A DNA stretch of 64,000 bases from Enterobacter sp. Ag1 (GTDB lineage: Bacteria; Pseudomonadota; Gammaproteobacteria; Enterobacterales; Enterobacteriaceae), in NCBI GenBank assembly GCA_000277545.1, contig AKXM01000057.1, positions 100,771-164,770 of the forward strand, in the 5' to 3' direction. Position numbers and translations under genes: made by a program. The notes under the pieces are model-generated. The model did not search any database and was not told the DNA's origin. It was given only the letters and a program-made list of their open reading frames with translations. Shown in pieces: positions 26,106 through 35,592 of the stretch. How positions within the stretch are numbered: the stretch's first letter is position 1; each line of letters starts with the position of its first letter.

Positions 26106-28331
26106 ATGGACTGGTTAGTAGACTATTTTTCTACTTATCTGTATGGGTTGAAGGTCATAGCGATCGGGTTGGCGATTCTGATGCTTATCAGCGGAATCGA
26201 CGATCTGTTTATTGATATTGTGTTCTGGCTCCGCCGCTTTTGGCGCGCCTGTACCGTTTATCGTCGTCATAATCATTTAGGCTATAAGCAGCTGTATGAA
26301 CCGCAGGAAAAGCCGCTTGCTATCATGGTGCCGGCCTGGAATGAAACCGGTGTTATTGGCAATATGGCGAGCCTTGCGGCAAGCACGCTTGACTACGAGA
26401 ATTACCATATTTTTGTCGGTACCTACCCCAACGATCCTGACACGCAGCGCGACGTCGATGAGGTGTGTGCCCGTTTCCCTAACGTGCACAAAGTGGTTTG
26501 TGCCCGCCCAGGCCCAACCAGTAAAGCTGACTGTCTGAATAATATCCTTGATGCGATTTTACAGTTTGAGCGTAACGCCCGGTTCTCCTTTTCAGGGTTT
26601 ATTCTGCACGATGCAGAGGATGTTATCTCTCCGATGGAGCTGCGGCTGTTCAACTACCTCGTTGACCGTAAAGATCTGATTCAGATCCCGGTTTACCCCT
26701 TCGAGCGCCGCTGGACCCATTTCACCAGCCTGAGCTATCTCGACGAGTTCTCCGAGCTCCACGGCAAGGATGTCCCGGTGCGTGAGGCGCTGGCAGGCCA
26801 GGTGCCAAGCGCTGGCGTCGGCACCTGCTTCAGCCGCCGCGCGGTGCTGGCGCTGCTTGCCGATGGTGACGGTATCGCCTTTGATGTGCAAAGTCTGACC
26901 GAAGACTATGACATCGGTTTCCGCCTGCGGCAAAAAGGGATGGAGGAGATATTCTGTCGCTTCCCGGTGGTGGATGACACCGATCGTTCCGCAAGGCCGT
27001 TCGGCCAGCGTAAACGCACCGCAAAAGTAATCTGCGTGCGCGAATATTTCCCGGATACGTATACGACTGCGGTGCGCCAAAAGTCCCGCTGGATTATTGG
27101 TATCGTTTTTCAGGGATTTAAGACGCATCGCTGGAGCAATAACTGGGTACTTAACTACTTCCTGTGGCGCGACCGGAAAGGCGCCGTGGCTAACTTCCTG
27201 AGTTTTGCCGCCATGCTGGTGATGCTGCAGCTGGTGGCGCTGTTAATTTATCAGCGCAGCGTAGAAGGCGCCTGGCAGTTCCTGTCGATCTTTGTCGGTG
27301 GCGCATGGCTCAGCACTCTGCTGTGGATAAACTTTTTCCTGATGGCCAACCGAATTTTACAGCGAATTATCTTCGTCACCGGTTACTACGGCTTAGGGCA
27401 GGGACTGATGTCCATTCCACGCCTTTTCTGGGGCAACTTAATCAACTTTATGGCCAACTGGCGTGCAATTCGTCAGGTGATCCAGCATGGTGATCCGAGG
27501 CGCGTTGCCTGGGATAAAACAACCCATGACTTCCCGACAGTCAATACCCGCAACCGTGCTCTTCGTCCGCTGGGTGAAATTCTGGTCAGCCAGGGCGTTA
27601 TCAGCGAAGAGCAACTGATGGAAGCGCTGCAAAACAGAGTACCTGGCCTCAAACTTGGGGGGAGCCTCGTTAATCGCGGGGTGATTACGGCCCAACAGCT
27701 AGCGAATGCTCTGGCGGAACAGGCAAGCGTGCCGATGGAAATCATCGACAGCCGTCGTTTAGATGAGGCGCTGGTTAAATCGGTGCCGGCAAATGTGGCG
27801 CTGCACTACGCGGTGCTTCCGCTACGCGAGGAGCAGGGGACGCTGATTTTTGCCAGCGAAAGTGCCATTGATCCCGTCTCTCTTGCTGCGCTGGGGCGCA
27901 AAGTTCAGCGTCCAGTAAGTTACGTTATCGTGCCGCGAGGTGAAGTTGTGGTGGGGCTACGTCGCTGGTATCTCCAGTCTGAAAACGACCCGTCGGAACT
28001 GCTCTCCAGAGCGGTCAATGCGGAAATGTTAACTTCGGATCAGGCCGAGGCTATCTGGCAGGAATATGTCTCCGGGCAAATATTGTTTGCCGAAGTGCTG
28101 ATTACGGAAAGTCACCTGGATGAGGCTGTACTGAAAGCGGTACTGCTGCGCTATGAGCGCAGTGAAATGCAGTTTGGTGATTTCCTGGTGCAGGAACAAG
28201 TTGTCGACCAACACGCGGTCGATCGTGCGCTGGAACAGCAAAAAATACTCCAGCCTTCTTTAAATGGGCTGATGCATAAAGCCGGGTTGAGCAGCCTGCA
28301 AATCTCCAGCCTTGCAGGAGAAATAGCATGA
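26106..28331 (+). CDS. nfrB: NfrB: inner-membrane glycosyltransferase with c-di-GMP-binding domain (phage N4 adsorption)
   Basis: A 741-residue membrane protein. An N-terminal helix is followed by a family-2 glycosyltransferase domain with the acidic pair in HDAEDVI, TEDYD near residue 265 and QKSRW near 322, the QxxRW class of processive synthases. Membrane helices lie near 345-400. The C-terminal part is a GspE-N/MshEN region; its segment KLGGSLVNRGVITAQQLANA fits the MshEN c-di-GMP-binding consensus. In E. coli, NfrB makes a c-di-GMP-controlled amino-sugar polymer that phage N4 uses as receptor. It overlaps nfrA by 4 nt. Confidence 0.93.
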   Translation: MDWLVDYFSTYLYGLKVIAIGLAILMLISGIDDLFIDIVFWLRRFWRACTVYRRHNHLGYKQLYEPQEKPLAIMVPAWNETGVIGNMASLAASTLDYENYHIFVGTYPNDPDTQRDVDEVCARFPNVHKVVCARPGPTSKADCLNNILDAILQFERNARFSFSGFILHDAEDVISPMELRLFNYLVDRKDLIQIPVYPFERRWTHFTSLSYLDEFSELHGKDVPVREALAGQVPSAGVGTCFSRRAVLALLADGDGIAFDVQSLTEDYDIGFRLRQKGMEEIFCRFPVVDDTDRSARPFGQRKRTAKVICVREYFPDTYTTAVRQKSRWIIGIVFQGFKTHRWSNNWVLNYFLWRDRKGAVANFLSFAAMLVMLQLVALLIYQRSVEGAWQFLSIFVGGAWLSTLLWINFFLMANRILQRIIFVTGYYGLGQGLMSIPRLFWGNLINFMANWRAIRQVIQHGDPRRVAWDKTTHDFPTVNTRNRALRPLGEILVSQGVISEEQLMEALQNRVPGLKLGGSLVNRGVITAQQLANALAEQASVPMEIIDSRRLDEALVKSVPANVALHYAVLPLREEQGTLIFASESAIDPVSLAALGRKVQRPVSYVIVPRGEVVVGLRRWYLQSENDPSELLSRAVNAEMLTSDQAEAIWQEYVSGQILFAEVLITESHLDEAVLKAVLLRYERSEMQFGDFLVQEQVVDQHAVDRALEQQKILQPSLNGLMHKAGLSSLQISSLAGEIA

Positions 28332-30712
28332 AGTTCAGCCTTAAACCGTTAGCTATTTTGACATGCGGCCTGATGATCGCCGGGTATTCCCTGGCGGCCA
28401 CCGAAGGTTCGAAAGAGGATCTGGGGTTAAGCGATTACCGCTACTTCAAGGTGTATCCACACATTGAGCGCGCGCAAAAGGCGCTGAAAGCCAACGATGA
28501 GCAGCGTGCCATCAGCAGCTTTCAGCACGCCCGCGAGCTGGCCCCGGATAGCGTCCGACTGACGCTCTGGCTTGCCGAAGCGTATCGCCATTTTCACCAT
28601 GACGATAAAGCGGCTGCGCTGCTGAATGAGCAACTACGCAAAACGCCCGACAACGCGCAGGTCCGTCGGGCGCGGGACGCTATTCCCCTTCCTGCTAAAA
28701 ATGTGACAACGCGTGAGCAACTGCTGGCGTTTAACGACGAATGTAACGCTTCTCCTTCCGTGGTATGCCGCGCCGAAGTGGGTAACTTTGCCGTTAAGCT
28801 TGGGGCGTTGGATATCGCGCTGCAGCAGTTTAACGACGATGCGTTTCGCACCTCGCCTGCGGGGCACACGTTGATTAACAACCTGACTCAGCGCGCTATT
28901 TATCTGCAGGACTGGCAAACAGCCGATCGCGGCTTTGCCCTGCAGGACCGGCTGGCGACGCTGAGTGAAGAGCAGTATCAGCAGTGGTTTGCCATCCTGC
29001 TTCATCTTGGGCGCGATCGCCGTATTCTGGATCTCCAGCAGCAGGGCGTCATGAACACGCCGGGTATGCAGCTGGCCTACGCGCAGTCCCTGGCGGAGCG
29101 CAAGAAACATCCCGAACTGGAAAATTACCTGTCCAGCCACAAGCCTGCCTTTGATACGGACAGTGAGAAACATAACTGGCGCTATCTGATGGTGACGTGG
29201 GGCGGGCTGAAGCTACCAGAGGCAACGCTGCCGGTTGTGAAGCCAAAACCGCTTTCCGCCGCTGAAATTCGTATGGCGCAGGCGCGCGTGCTTAAAGACC
29301 AGTGCGATAAAGTTATCACCATCCTGGGCGACATGTCGCCGCAGTACGATGCGCAGAGCTGGTCGCACCTCGCGGAATGCTACCAGCAAACCTCGCCGGG
29401 AATGGCGCTGTATGCCGCCCAGCAGGCTCAATCCCGCGATGCTAATCCTTACTACGCGCGGCAGGTGGCTTATCTGGCGTTTGCCGTAGAAGACTACGCG
29501 CTGGCGCAAAGTAGCCTGCGGAGCGTGCCGGTTAAAACGCTTAGCGATGAAGACATCCGTGCCGCAGCTCGCAGCGCCTGGCTGGCGAAAGACAACGCCG
29601 CGCTTGACTACTGGCGACAGGTGGCCTGGCAGCGAGCCATGCCGGAGCTGAACTTTGAGACCCCGCCGGAGCAGGATCACGCCACGCGCGGTTTTGCGCT
29701 GTTTAAAGCGGGAGATATGCCCGGCGCGCGCAGCGAGCTGGAGCAAGCGTTGCAAACCATGCCTGACTCGCCGGAAATCCTGCGACAGATGGTTTATATC
29801 AACCAGCGGCTGGATGACAAGCCTCAAACCAAACGTTACAGCGAACGCGTTGTGGATGATATCGACAACACGCTGACCCCGTCCAAAGGCTTAACCGACG
29901 CGCAGCAAAAAGAGCGCTTCGCCTTCCGCCGCGTGCACGAAGATAGCCAGCGGCGCTGGACGTTCTCCTTTGACAGTTCGCTGGGCCTGACTTCCGCCTC
30001 TAAAAATGAAGCGGGCGCAGGCGGCGGCGTCTCACGAGATAAAAGCAACCGTAGTTATGGCCAGGCTGAAGCTGAATACCGCATTGGCCAGAATCAAATT
30101 CTGGATGGCGATCAGCTTTCGGTTTATACCCGACTGTTTGGCGGCAGCGCAGGGCACAGCAATATCGCGCCTGTCTATCAGCCGATGGTGGGAATGGGCG
30201 TTCGCTGGAAGCCATTGCGTGAGCAGGTTATTTATCTGGCGGTGGAGCAGCAGCTTCCTCTCGATAAGGCGGACGATGCCCGGACGGATATGATGCTGCG
30301 AGCCAGCGCTTCGTTCCTGAACGGCGGGGAGTACAGCGATGACTGGCACCCGCTGGGTAAAGGCTGGTTTGCGCAGAACCTCTATCTGGACGCGGCGCAT
30401 TTCGTGAAATACGACTATCAGCTGTACACGGCCGATTACCGCCAAAGCTGGCACCACAAGGTTTCGGCGCGACACACGATCGAACCTTACTGGCATGTGC
30501 AGTACAACAACCAGACGCGGCATTCACGCAGTATGGATAACAGGCTCGGCGGCGTAGGCGTTCGCTATAACACCTGGTTTGGCGAAACACATTATGATGC
30601 TTATCCCCACAAGGCGAGCGTGGGGCTGGAATACCAGCGGGTATTCGACGGCCGTAACCGCGATATAGATTCCAAAAACAGTCTGTTCCTTACCATAGGA
30701 GTGCGTTGGTAA
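28328..30712 (+). CDS. nfrA: NfrA: outer-membrane phage N4 receptor / polysaccharide export protein, short form
   Basis: A signal peptide (LAILTCGLMIAGYSLAA) is followed by helical TPR-like repeats, for example HIERAQKALKANDEQRAISS and FALFKAGDMPGARSELEQAL. The C-terminal 220 residues are rich in aromatic beta strands ending in TIGVRW, as in an outer-membrane barrel. At 794 residues it is about 200 shorter than E. coli NfrA (near 990 as I recall), yet the frame is intact and both ends look normal. It overlaps nfrB and ybcH, so the three are co-translated. Expected to export the NfrB polymer across the outer membrane. Confidence 0.88.
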   Translation: MKFSLKPLAILTCGLMIAGYSLAATEGSKEDLGLSDYRYFKVYPHIERAQKALKANDEQRAISSFQHARELAPDSVRLTLWLAEAYRHFHHDDKAAALLNEQLRKTPDNAQVRRARDAIPLPAKNVTTREQLLAFNDECNASPSVVCRAEVGNFAVKLGALDIALQQFNDDAFRTSPAGHTLINNLTQRAIYLQDWQTADRGFALQDRLATLSEEQYQQWFAILLHLGRDRRILDLQQQGVMNTPGMQLAYAQSLAERKKHPELENYLSSHKPAFDTDSEKHNWRYLMVTWGGLKLPEATLPVVKPKPLSAAEIRMAQARVLKDQCDKVITILGDMSPQYDAQSWSHLAECYQQTSPGMALYAAQQAQSRDANPYYARQVAYLAFAVEDYALAQSSLRSVPVKTLSDEDIRAAARSAWLAKDNAALDYWRQVAWQRAMPELNFETPPEQDHATRGFALFKAGDMPGARSELEQALQTMPDSPEILRQMVYINQRLDDKPQTKRYSERVVDDIDNTLTPSKGLTDAQQKERFAFRRVHEDSQRRWTFSFDSSLGLTSASKNEAGAGGGVSRDKSNRSYGQAEAEYRIGQNQILDGDQLSVYTRLFGGSAGHSNIAPVYQPMVGMGVRWKPLREQVIYLAVEQQLPLDKADDARTDMMLRASASFLNGGEYSDDWHPLGKGWFAQNLYLDAAHFVKYDYQLYTADYRQSWHHKVSARHTIEPYWHVQYNNQTRHSRSMDNRLGGVGVRYNTWFGETHYDAYPHKASVGLEYQRVFDGRNRDIDSKNSLFLTIGVRW

Positions 30713-31626
30713 TGAAATTTACTCCGGCATTAACGCTGGCGGCCGTGCTGTTTTGCCCGGCGACTGCCTTTGCCATTAACGCGGTAATGTATCAGCCCCA
30801 GCTGCGTGATATGTCGATGACCGACCAGCAATGGACCACGATGCTGGCGCAGCTGAAGCAACAGGGCATTGATACTCTGGTCTTTCAGTGGAGCCGCTAT
30901 GGGGACGCCTTCGCCGGCGGGGAACCGCAAAACTGGCTGGAGGGCAAGGCTCGCCTGGTAAAAAACAGCGGGCTGAAGCTGGTGCTGGGCCTGGCCGCGG
31001 ACGATAAATTCTTCGAACGGCAAAATCAGCCGCTCACTGCGCTGGAAAGTTACTTTAACCTGCTGCGCGCCCAGGACGTGGCGGTTGCCACGCGCTGGAC
31101 GCAGGTGCTCGGGGCTGAAAACATTGCGGGCTGGTACATCAGCAGCGAGCTGGACGACCGCCGCTGGCGAAGCCCGGATATGCAGCAGGCCGCGCTGGCA
31201 TGGCTGACAAAAACCCATGAGTCTCTCGCCTCGGTGGCCGATAAACCGGTTGCCGTCAGCAGCTTCTTTGCCGGCAATATGTCGCCGGATGGCTACCAAA
31301 AATGGGTGACCACCCTGAGCCACAGCGGGGTGAAAATCTGGGTGCAGGACGGGGCCGGGACGGGCGTGTTAACGCCCGCTGCGCGAGCGCTGTACCGGCA
31401 AACGCAAAGCAGCGGTGAGGTGATCGAACTCTTCCGTCAGGATAAAAATACTGCTCACTTTAGCGCCGAGCCTGTTTCTACTGCCGAGCAGAAGCGCTTA
31501 ATGTCTGTCAAACCCGCAGTGGGGCAGGACAGAGTGTATTTTTCGCTGCGTTATTTAGATGTTGCCGCTGGAATATTACAATATCGTAATGTGCCGCAGG
31601 CCAGTGTGAAAACAGAAGTGAAATAA
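30712..31626 (+). CDS. ybcH: YbcH-like secreted DUF4434 protein of the nfr operon
   Basis: The 304-residue product has a signal peptide (LAAVLFCPATAFA) and a TIM-barrel-like domain with WTTMLAQLKQQGIDTLVFQW and IAGWYISSELDDRRW, resembling glycoside-hydrolase-type DUF4434 proteins. It follows nfrA as in E. coli. ATG 30712 overlaps the nfrA stop; AGGAG at 30697-30701 serves it, and the TTG at 30706 is less likely. Probably processes or helps export the NfrB polymer in the periplasm. Confidence 0.85.
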   Translation: MKFTPALTLAAVLFCPATAFAINAVMYQPQLRDMSMTDQQWTTMLAQLKQQGIDTLVFQWSRYGDAFAGGEPQNWLEGKARLVKNSGLKLVLGLAADDKFFERQNQPLTALESYFNLLRAQDVAVATRWTQVLGAENIAGWYISSELDDRRWRSPDMQQAALAWLTKTHESLASVADKPVAVSSFFAGNMSPDGYQKWVTTLSHSGVKIWVQDGAGTGVLTPAARALYRQTQSSGEVIELFRQDKNTAHFSAEPVSTAEQKRLMSVKPAVGQDRVYFSLRYLDVAAGILQYRNVPQASVKTEVK

Positions 31627-31634
31627 AAATGAAT

Positions 31635-31657
31635 GACGGCCCTGTTTTAGGGCCGTC
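31635..31657. terminator. Bidirectional terminator after ybcH
   Basis: A 9-bp perfect stem, GACGGCCCT with AGGGCCGTC, closes a GTTTT loop. It lies 8 bp after the ybcH stop and just before the end of the convergent gene. Confidence 0.8.
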
Positions 31658-31664
31658 TGGTTAT

Positions 31665-31952
31665 TTATTTCTTAAAGACTTCGATATTAATATTTTTATG
31701 ATTAGACTCGTCGCCGGTGGCGGCGATTATCACATAAAAGCAGTCGGCAGGCTTCACGTTGGACGCTTCACACTTTTGATTTACCTCTTTGGATAAATCC
31801 TTGTGTCCGACGGTCGGGGTCCCGTCTTGTTCCAGGGAAAGATCGCCAACTTTTGTATAACCAGATGATTCTTCATGAGTAATTTGTTTTGCCGCAAAAA
31901 CAGGTGATGAAACTAACAGCGTTAAAGCCAGTGCGGGTAGCATATATTTCAT
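31665..31952 (-). CDS. Small secreted protein, DUF1471 (BhsA/McbA)-like
   Basis: A 95-residue protein with signal peptide (ALALTLLVSSPVFA) and a mature domain opening GYTKVGDLSLEQDG and closing FYVIIAATGDESNHKNINIEVFKK, a pattern like the YdgH/BhsA/McbA domain. Two Cys (CEAS, DCFYV) could form a disulfide. AGAGG lies 9 nt before ATG 31952 but directly abuts the ATG at 31961, so the inner start is chosen. Such proteins are often stress- or biofilm-linked; a role here is not shown. Confidence 0.6.
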   Translation of the reverse strand: MKYMLPALALTLLVSSPVFAAKQITHEESSGYTKVGDLSLEQDGTPTVGHKDLSKEVNQKCEASNVKPADCFYVIIAATGDESNHKNINIEVFKK

Positions 31953-32120
31953 CTTTGTCATCCTCTGAATGTTTCATTGAAATGGTTAACTGTTTTTCCT
32001 CATTAACGCATTAAAGAATTAGCACAGTTTTAAAGAAAATCAATTTCTTCACCATAGATTCAGAATGAGTTAGCGGGAAGGACTGAACATATTCCTTCCC
32101 ACGACGCACGGCCCAGCGAA

Positions 32121-32243
32121 TTAAGATTTAAAGCCTGCGGCGGTCATCAGCAGGCGAAATCCCATCCCCACTGCGGCCAGCGCAAATACGCTGACGCTCC
32201 ATAGAATAACCATCCACATGACACGTTTAGCGGTCTCTTTCAT
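32121..32243 (-). CDS. DUF2474 small membrane peptide of bd-type oxidase
   Basis: A 40-residue peptide with one membrane helix (VMWMVILWSVSVFALAAVGM), starting at ATG 32243, which overlaps the stop of the subunit II gene. Short single-helix peptides at this place are accessory subunits of bd oxidases; this sequence fits DUF2474, typical of cyanide-insensitive oxidase operons, rather than CydX. Confidence 0.75.
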   Translation of the reverse strand: MKETAKRVMWMVILWSVSVFALAAVGMGFRLLMTAAGFKS

Positions 32244-33256
32244 CAATGGTAGCCCTCGCCAGGCTGCACCTTCCCTCGGAATACGTAATAGCTCCAGAAG
32301 GTGTAAACCAGGATTATCGGAATAATAAACAGCGCGCCAACCAGCATAAAGCCCTGGCTTTGCGGTGGCGCAGCGGCCTGCCACAGCGTGATGTCCGGCG
32401 GAATGATGTTTGGCCAGATGCTGATGCCCAGCCCGCTAAAGCCCAGAAAAACCAGCCCCAGCGTCAGCACAAACGGTGTGGCGTGCAGGCTGTCGGTTGC
32501 CCGCACGCTGCGCCAGAGCCACAGGCTGAAGAGCACGACAAGCAGCGGGACCGGCAGCAGGAACAGCAGATTTGGCAGGGAGAACCAACGCTCTGCAATA
32601 TTCGCGTGGCGAAGCGGCGTCCAGAGGCTGATCGCCGCTATCACGGCCAAAAGCGCCAGCAGCAATGCTGGGGTCAGGCTCCGCATTCTTCTTTGCAGCG
32701 GATCTTCGCTTTTCATCACCAGCCAGGTGGCACCCAGTAAAGCGTAGGCTATGACCAGACCCAGGCCGCAGAACAGGTTGAACGGCGTCAACCAGTCAAG
32801 CTGGCTACCGGCAAAATGCCGCCCGCTGACTGAAAAGCCTGAGATAACGGCGCCGACGGCGATACCCTGGCAAAAAGTCGCCAGAATCGATCCCCCCAGG
32901 AACGCTTTGTCCCAGAAGGGGCGATGCGCCGGCGTGGCCTTAAAGCGGAACTCGAAGGCGACGCCGCGAAAAATCAGCCCCACCAGCATCAGCGTGAGCG
33001 GAATAGTCAGGGCATCGACGATAACCGCATACGCCAGCGGGAAGGCACCAAACAGGGCAGCCCCGCCCAGCACCAGCCAGGTTTCGTTCCCATCCCAGAC
33101 CGGTGCCACGCTGTTGACCATCACATCGCGGTCTTCAGCGTCGCGAATAAACGGAAACAGAATACCAATCCCCAGATCGAAACCGTCCATCACGATATAC
33201 ATCAGGGTGGAGAAGACGATAATCACAAACCAAATAACAGATAAATCGATGCCCAT
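32243..33256 (-). CDS. cioB: Cytochrome bd-type (cyanide-insensitive) quinol oxidase subunit II
   Basis: A membrane protein of 337 residues with about eight helices; the N-terminus IDLSVIWFVIIVFSTLMYIVMDGFDLGIG and PVWDGNETWLVLGG are hallmarks of CydB/CioB. It pairs with subunit I in the inner membrane to reduce O2 with quinol. The start overlaps the subunit I stop by one base. Confidence 0.92.
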   Translation of the reverse strand: MGIDLSVIWFVIIVFSTLMYIVMDGFDLGIGILFPFIRDAEDRDVMVNSVAPVWDGNETWLVLGGAALFGAFPLAYAVIVDALTIPLTLMLVGLIFRGVAFEFRFKATPAHRPFWDKAFLGGSILATFCQGIAVGAVISGFSVSGRHFAGSQLDWLTPFNLFCGLGLVIAYALLGATWLVMKSEDPLQRRMRSLTPALLLALLAVIAAISLWTPLRHANIAERWFSLPNLLFLLPVPLLVVLFSLWLWRSVRATDSLHATPFVLTLGLVFLGFSGLGISIWPNIIPPDITLWQAAAPPQSQGFMLVGALFIIPIILVYTFWSYYVFRGKVQPGEGYH

Positions 33257-34650
33257 TAGCGCGTCTCCTCAAGTGATTCAGCGACCGCGGACAGCGGGCG
33301 GGATGGGGTGCCTTGTGCCGGATGGTCGTCGAACGGCTGCGGGCCTTTTTTGATGAGCCGAATCATGTAGCCGTAGCCGACGCCAAACACCGACATGTAC
33401 ACCACAAAGAAAGCGGCCAGGCTGAGGCTCATTTGCAGCGTACCGTGGGCAGACACGGCATCTTTGGTGCGCAGCAGGCCATAAACGACCCAGGGCTGGC
33501 GGCCAACCTCCGTCGTAATCCACCCGGCGAGAATGGCAATCAGCCCCGAGGGCCCCATCCACAGCGCAAAGTGCAGGAACGGGCGGCTCTCAAACAGCCG
33601 GTCGCGGTAGCGAAGCCACAGGCTGGCGACGCCGAGCAGGATCATCAGCATGCCTAAGCCCGCCATCACGCGGAACGACCAAAAGACAATCGGCGAGTTA
33701 GGGCGGTCCTCTTTCGGGAACTCTTTCAGGGCAGGCACCTGTTTTTCCAGACTGTGGGTGAGGATCAGGCTGCCGAGCGCCGGGATTTCCAGGCCAAAGC
33801 GAGTGCGCTCCTGGTCCATATCCGGCAGTCCGAACAGCAGCAGCGGCGTCGGCTCGCCGGGACGGTTTTCCCAGTGTCCCTCAATGGCGGCGATTTTAGC
33901 CGGTTGATGCTGGAGCGTATTCAGGCCGTGCATGTCGCCGATCATTGCCTGAAGGGGGGCGACAATCACCGCCATCCACAGGGCCATTGAAAACATGGTG
34001 CGAATGGCTGGCGTGTTATTGCCGCGCAGCAGGTGCCAGGCGGCGGAGGCCCCAACAAAGAAGGCGCTGCTGAGGAACGCCGCCACGGACATATGCAGCA
34101 GGCGATAAGGGAATGAGGGGTTAAAGACCACCGCCAGCCAGTCCACCGGGACGACCTGTCCGTTGTGGATCTCAAAGCCCTGAGGGGTTTGCATCCAGCT
34201 GTTTGAGGCGAGGATCCAGAAAGTGGAAATGATTGTCCCGAGCGCCACCATGCAGGTGGCGAAGAAGTGCAGACCCGGGCCAACGCGGTTCCAGCCGAAC
34301 AGCATCACGCCCAGAAAACCGGCTTCAAGGAAGAAAGCGGTCAGCACTTCGTAGGTCAGCAGCGGGCCGGTGATGCTGCCGGCAAACTGCGAGAACCCGC
34401 TCCAGTTGGTGCCGAACTGGTAGGCCATGACCAGCCCGGAGACCACGCCCATGCCAAAGTTGACGGCAAAAATCTTCGACCAGAAGTGGTACAGCGAGCG
34501 GTAAACCGGGTTTTTAGACTTAAGCCAGAGCCCCTCAAGTACCGCGAGGTAGCTGGCAAGCCCGATGGTGATGGCCGGGAAAATAATGTGGAAGGAGACA
34601 GTGAAAGCAAACTGGATCCTCGCCAGGTGAAAAGCGTCTAAACCGAACAT
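33256..34650 (-). CDS. cioA: Cytochrome bd-type (cyanide-insensitive) quinol oxidase subunit I
   Basis: At 464 residues this is clearly shorter than E. coli CydA (522), pointing to the short-Q-loop CIO class. Haem ligands are visible: His in SFHIIFP near residue 21, His in RLLHMSVAAF near 187 and Met in SFRVMAGLGM near 335. The Q-loop keeps AKIAAIEGHWE, and GRQPWVVYG is conserved. The second bd-type oxidase of such bacteria gives respiration under low oxygen or with cyanide, sulfide or NO present. GGAG lies 8 nt before the ATG. First gene of a three-gene operon. Confidence 0.92.
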   Translation of the reverse strand: MFGLDAFHLARIQFAFTVSFHIIFPAITIGLASYLAVLEGLWLKSKNPVYRSLYHFWSKIFAVNFGMGVVSGLVMAYQFGTNWSGFSQFAGSITGPLLTYEVLTAFFLEAGFLGVMLFGWNRVGPGLHFFATCMVALGTIISTFWILASNSWMQTPQGFEIHNGQVVPVDWLAVVFNPSFPYRLLHMSVAAFLSSAFFVGASAAWHLLRGNNTPAIRTMFSMALWMAVIVAPLQAMIGDMHGLNTLQHQPAKIAAIEGHWENRPGEPTPLLLFGLPDMDQERTRFGLEIPALGSLILTHSLEKQVPALKEFPKEDRPNSPIVFWSFRVMAGLGMLMILLGVASLWLRYRDRLFESRPFLHFALWMGPSGLIAILAGWITTEVGRQPWVVYGLLRTKDAVSAHGTLQMSLSLAAFFVVYMSVFGVGYGYMIRLIKKGPQPFDDHPAQGTPSRPLSAVAESLEETR

Positions 34651-34806
34651 GCAGAACTCCGCATAGCAAATTATTCGGCTCGATTGTAGGCCGCGCCACG
34701 TCTGGGATGTAGAAACAGAGGGGCACGAAAAAGGGATAACAGTTTGACTGAGAACTAATTCGAAACTTTCCAGTCTATATCGCGAATGCTCTTTTAGGGG
34801 AACAAG

Positions 34807-35589
34807 ATGCTGTCATCGAAGTTTGGCGTATTTTTACTGATTGGACTCTGCCTGGCATCCCAGGCTTTTGCCCTGGATCTTTTGTCCCCCGCCAAAAGAG
34901 AGATCGCCATGCAGCTGGTGTCCAGCGCGGAAAACTCCTCGCTGGACTGGCGAAAACAGTATGCCTATATAGAAGATATCGACGACGATCGCGGCTATAC
35001 CGCTGGTCTGATCGGTTTTACTTCCGCCAATGGTGATATGCTCGACGTTGTGGAGCGCTACACGTCAAAGCGGGCGGCCAACCCGCTTGCGAAGTATCTG
35101 CCAGCCTTAAAAAGGCTCGCGGAAGAAGAAAGCAGCGCCCATACCGGACTTGATCCTGATTTTGTCCGCGCATGGAAAAGTGCCGCCAGCGATCCCGCCT
35201 TCAGGGCCGCGCAGGATGAAATTCTGACGGAGCAGTATCTGGAGCCCGCCGTCGAGCAAGCGAAAGAAGACGGGCTGAGCACGCTCGGGCAGTTTATCTA
35301 CTATGATGCGCTGGTGATGCATGGGCCGGGTGATCAACGGGAGGCGTTCGGTGGCATACGCGCGGCGGCAAGTAATGTTGCTCAAACACCCGCACAGGGT
35401 GGCAGCGAGCAGGCCTGGTTGAACGCGTTTTTAGATGCACGGGTGACGATTATGCGGGAGGAAAAAGCCCATGAAGAAACGTCGCGAATTGAGCTTGAAC
35501 AGCGCCGCTTTCTCAGGGAACGGAATTACAGCCTGTCGCCCCCGCTGCGCTGGCGCACCAACGACGAAGACTTTGTGATTGAGCATTGA
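34807..35589 (+). CDS. csn: Secreted GH46 chitosanase
   Basis: Endo-hydrolase of chitosan beta-1,4 links. A signal peptide ends near FALD (residue 23). The family signature is clear: general acid Glu 42 in SSAENSSLDW and Asp 60 in YIEDIDDDRGYTAG, matching Glu 22 and Asp 40 of the Streptomyces N174 enzyme. Long stretches (LAKYLPALK, ALVMHGPGD, NAFLDAR, PPLRWRT) follow the same enzyme closely. 260 residues, normal for GH46. AGGGGAAC precedes the ATG. The similarity to actinobacterial enzymes suggests old horizontal transfer, though base composition looks like the neighbours. Confidence 0.93.
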   Translation: MLSSKFGVFLLIGLCLASQAFALDLLSPAKREIAMQLVSSAENSSLDWRKQYAYIEDIDDDRGYTAGLIGFTSANGDMLDVVERYTSKRAANPLAKYLPALKRLAEEESSAHTGLDPDFVRAWKSAASDPAFRAAQDEILTEQYLEPAVEQAKEDGLSTLGQFIYYDALVMHGPGDQREAFGGIRAAASNVAQTPAQGGSEQAWLNAFLDARVTIMREEKAHEETSRIELEQRRFLRERNYSLSPPLRWRTNDEDFVIEH

Positions 35590-35592
35590 GAA

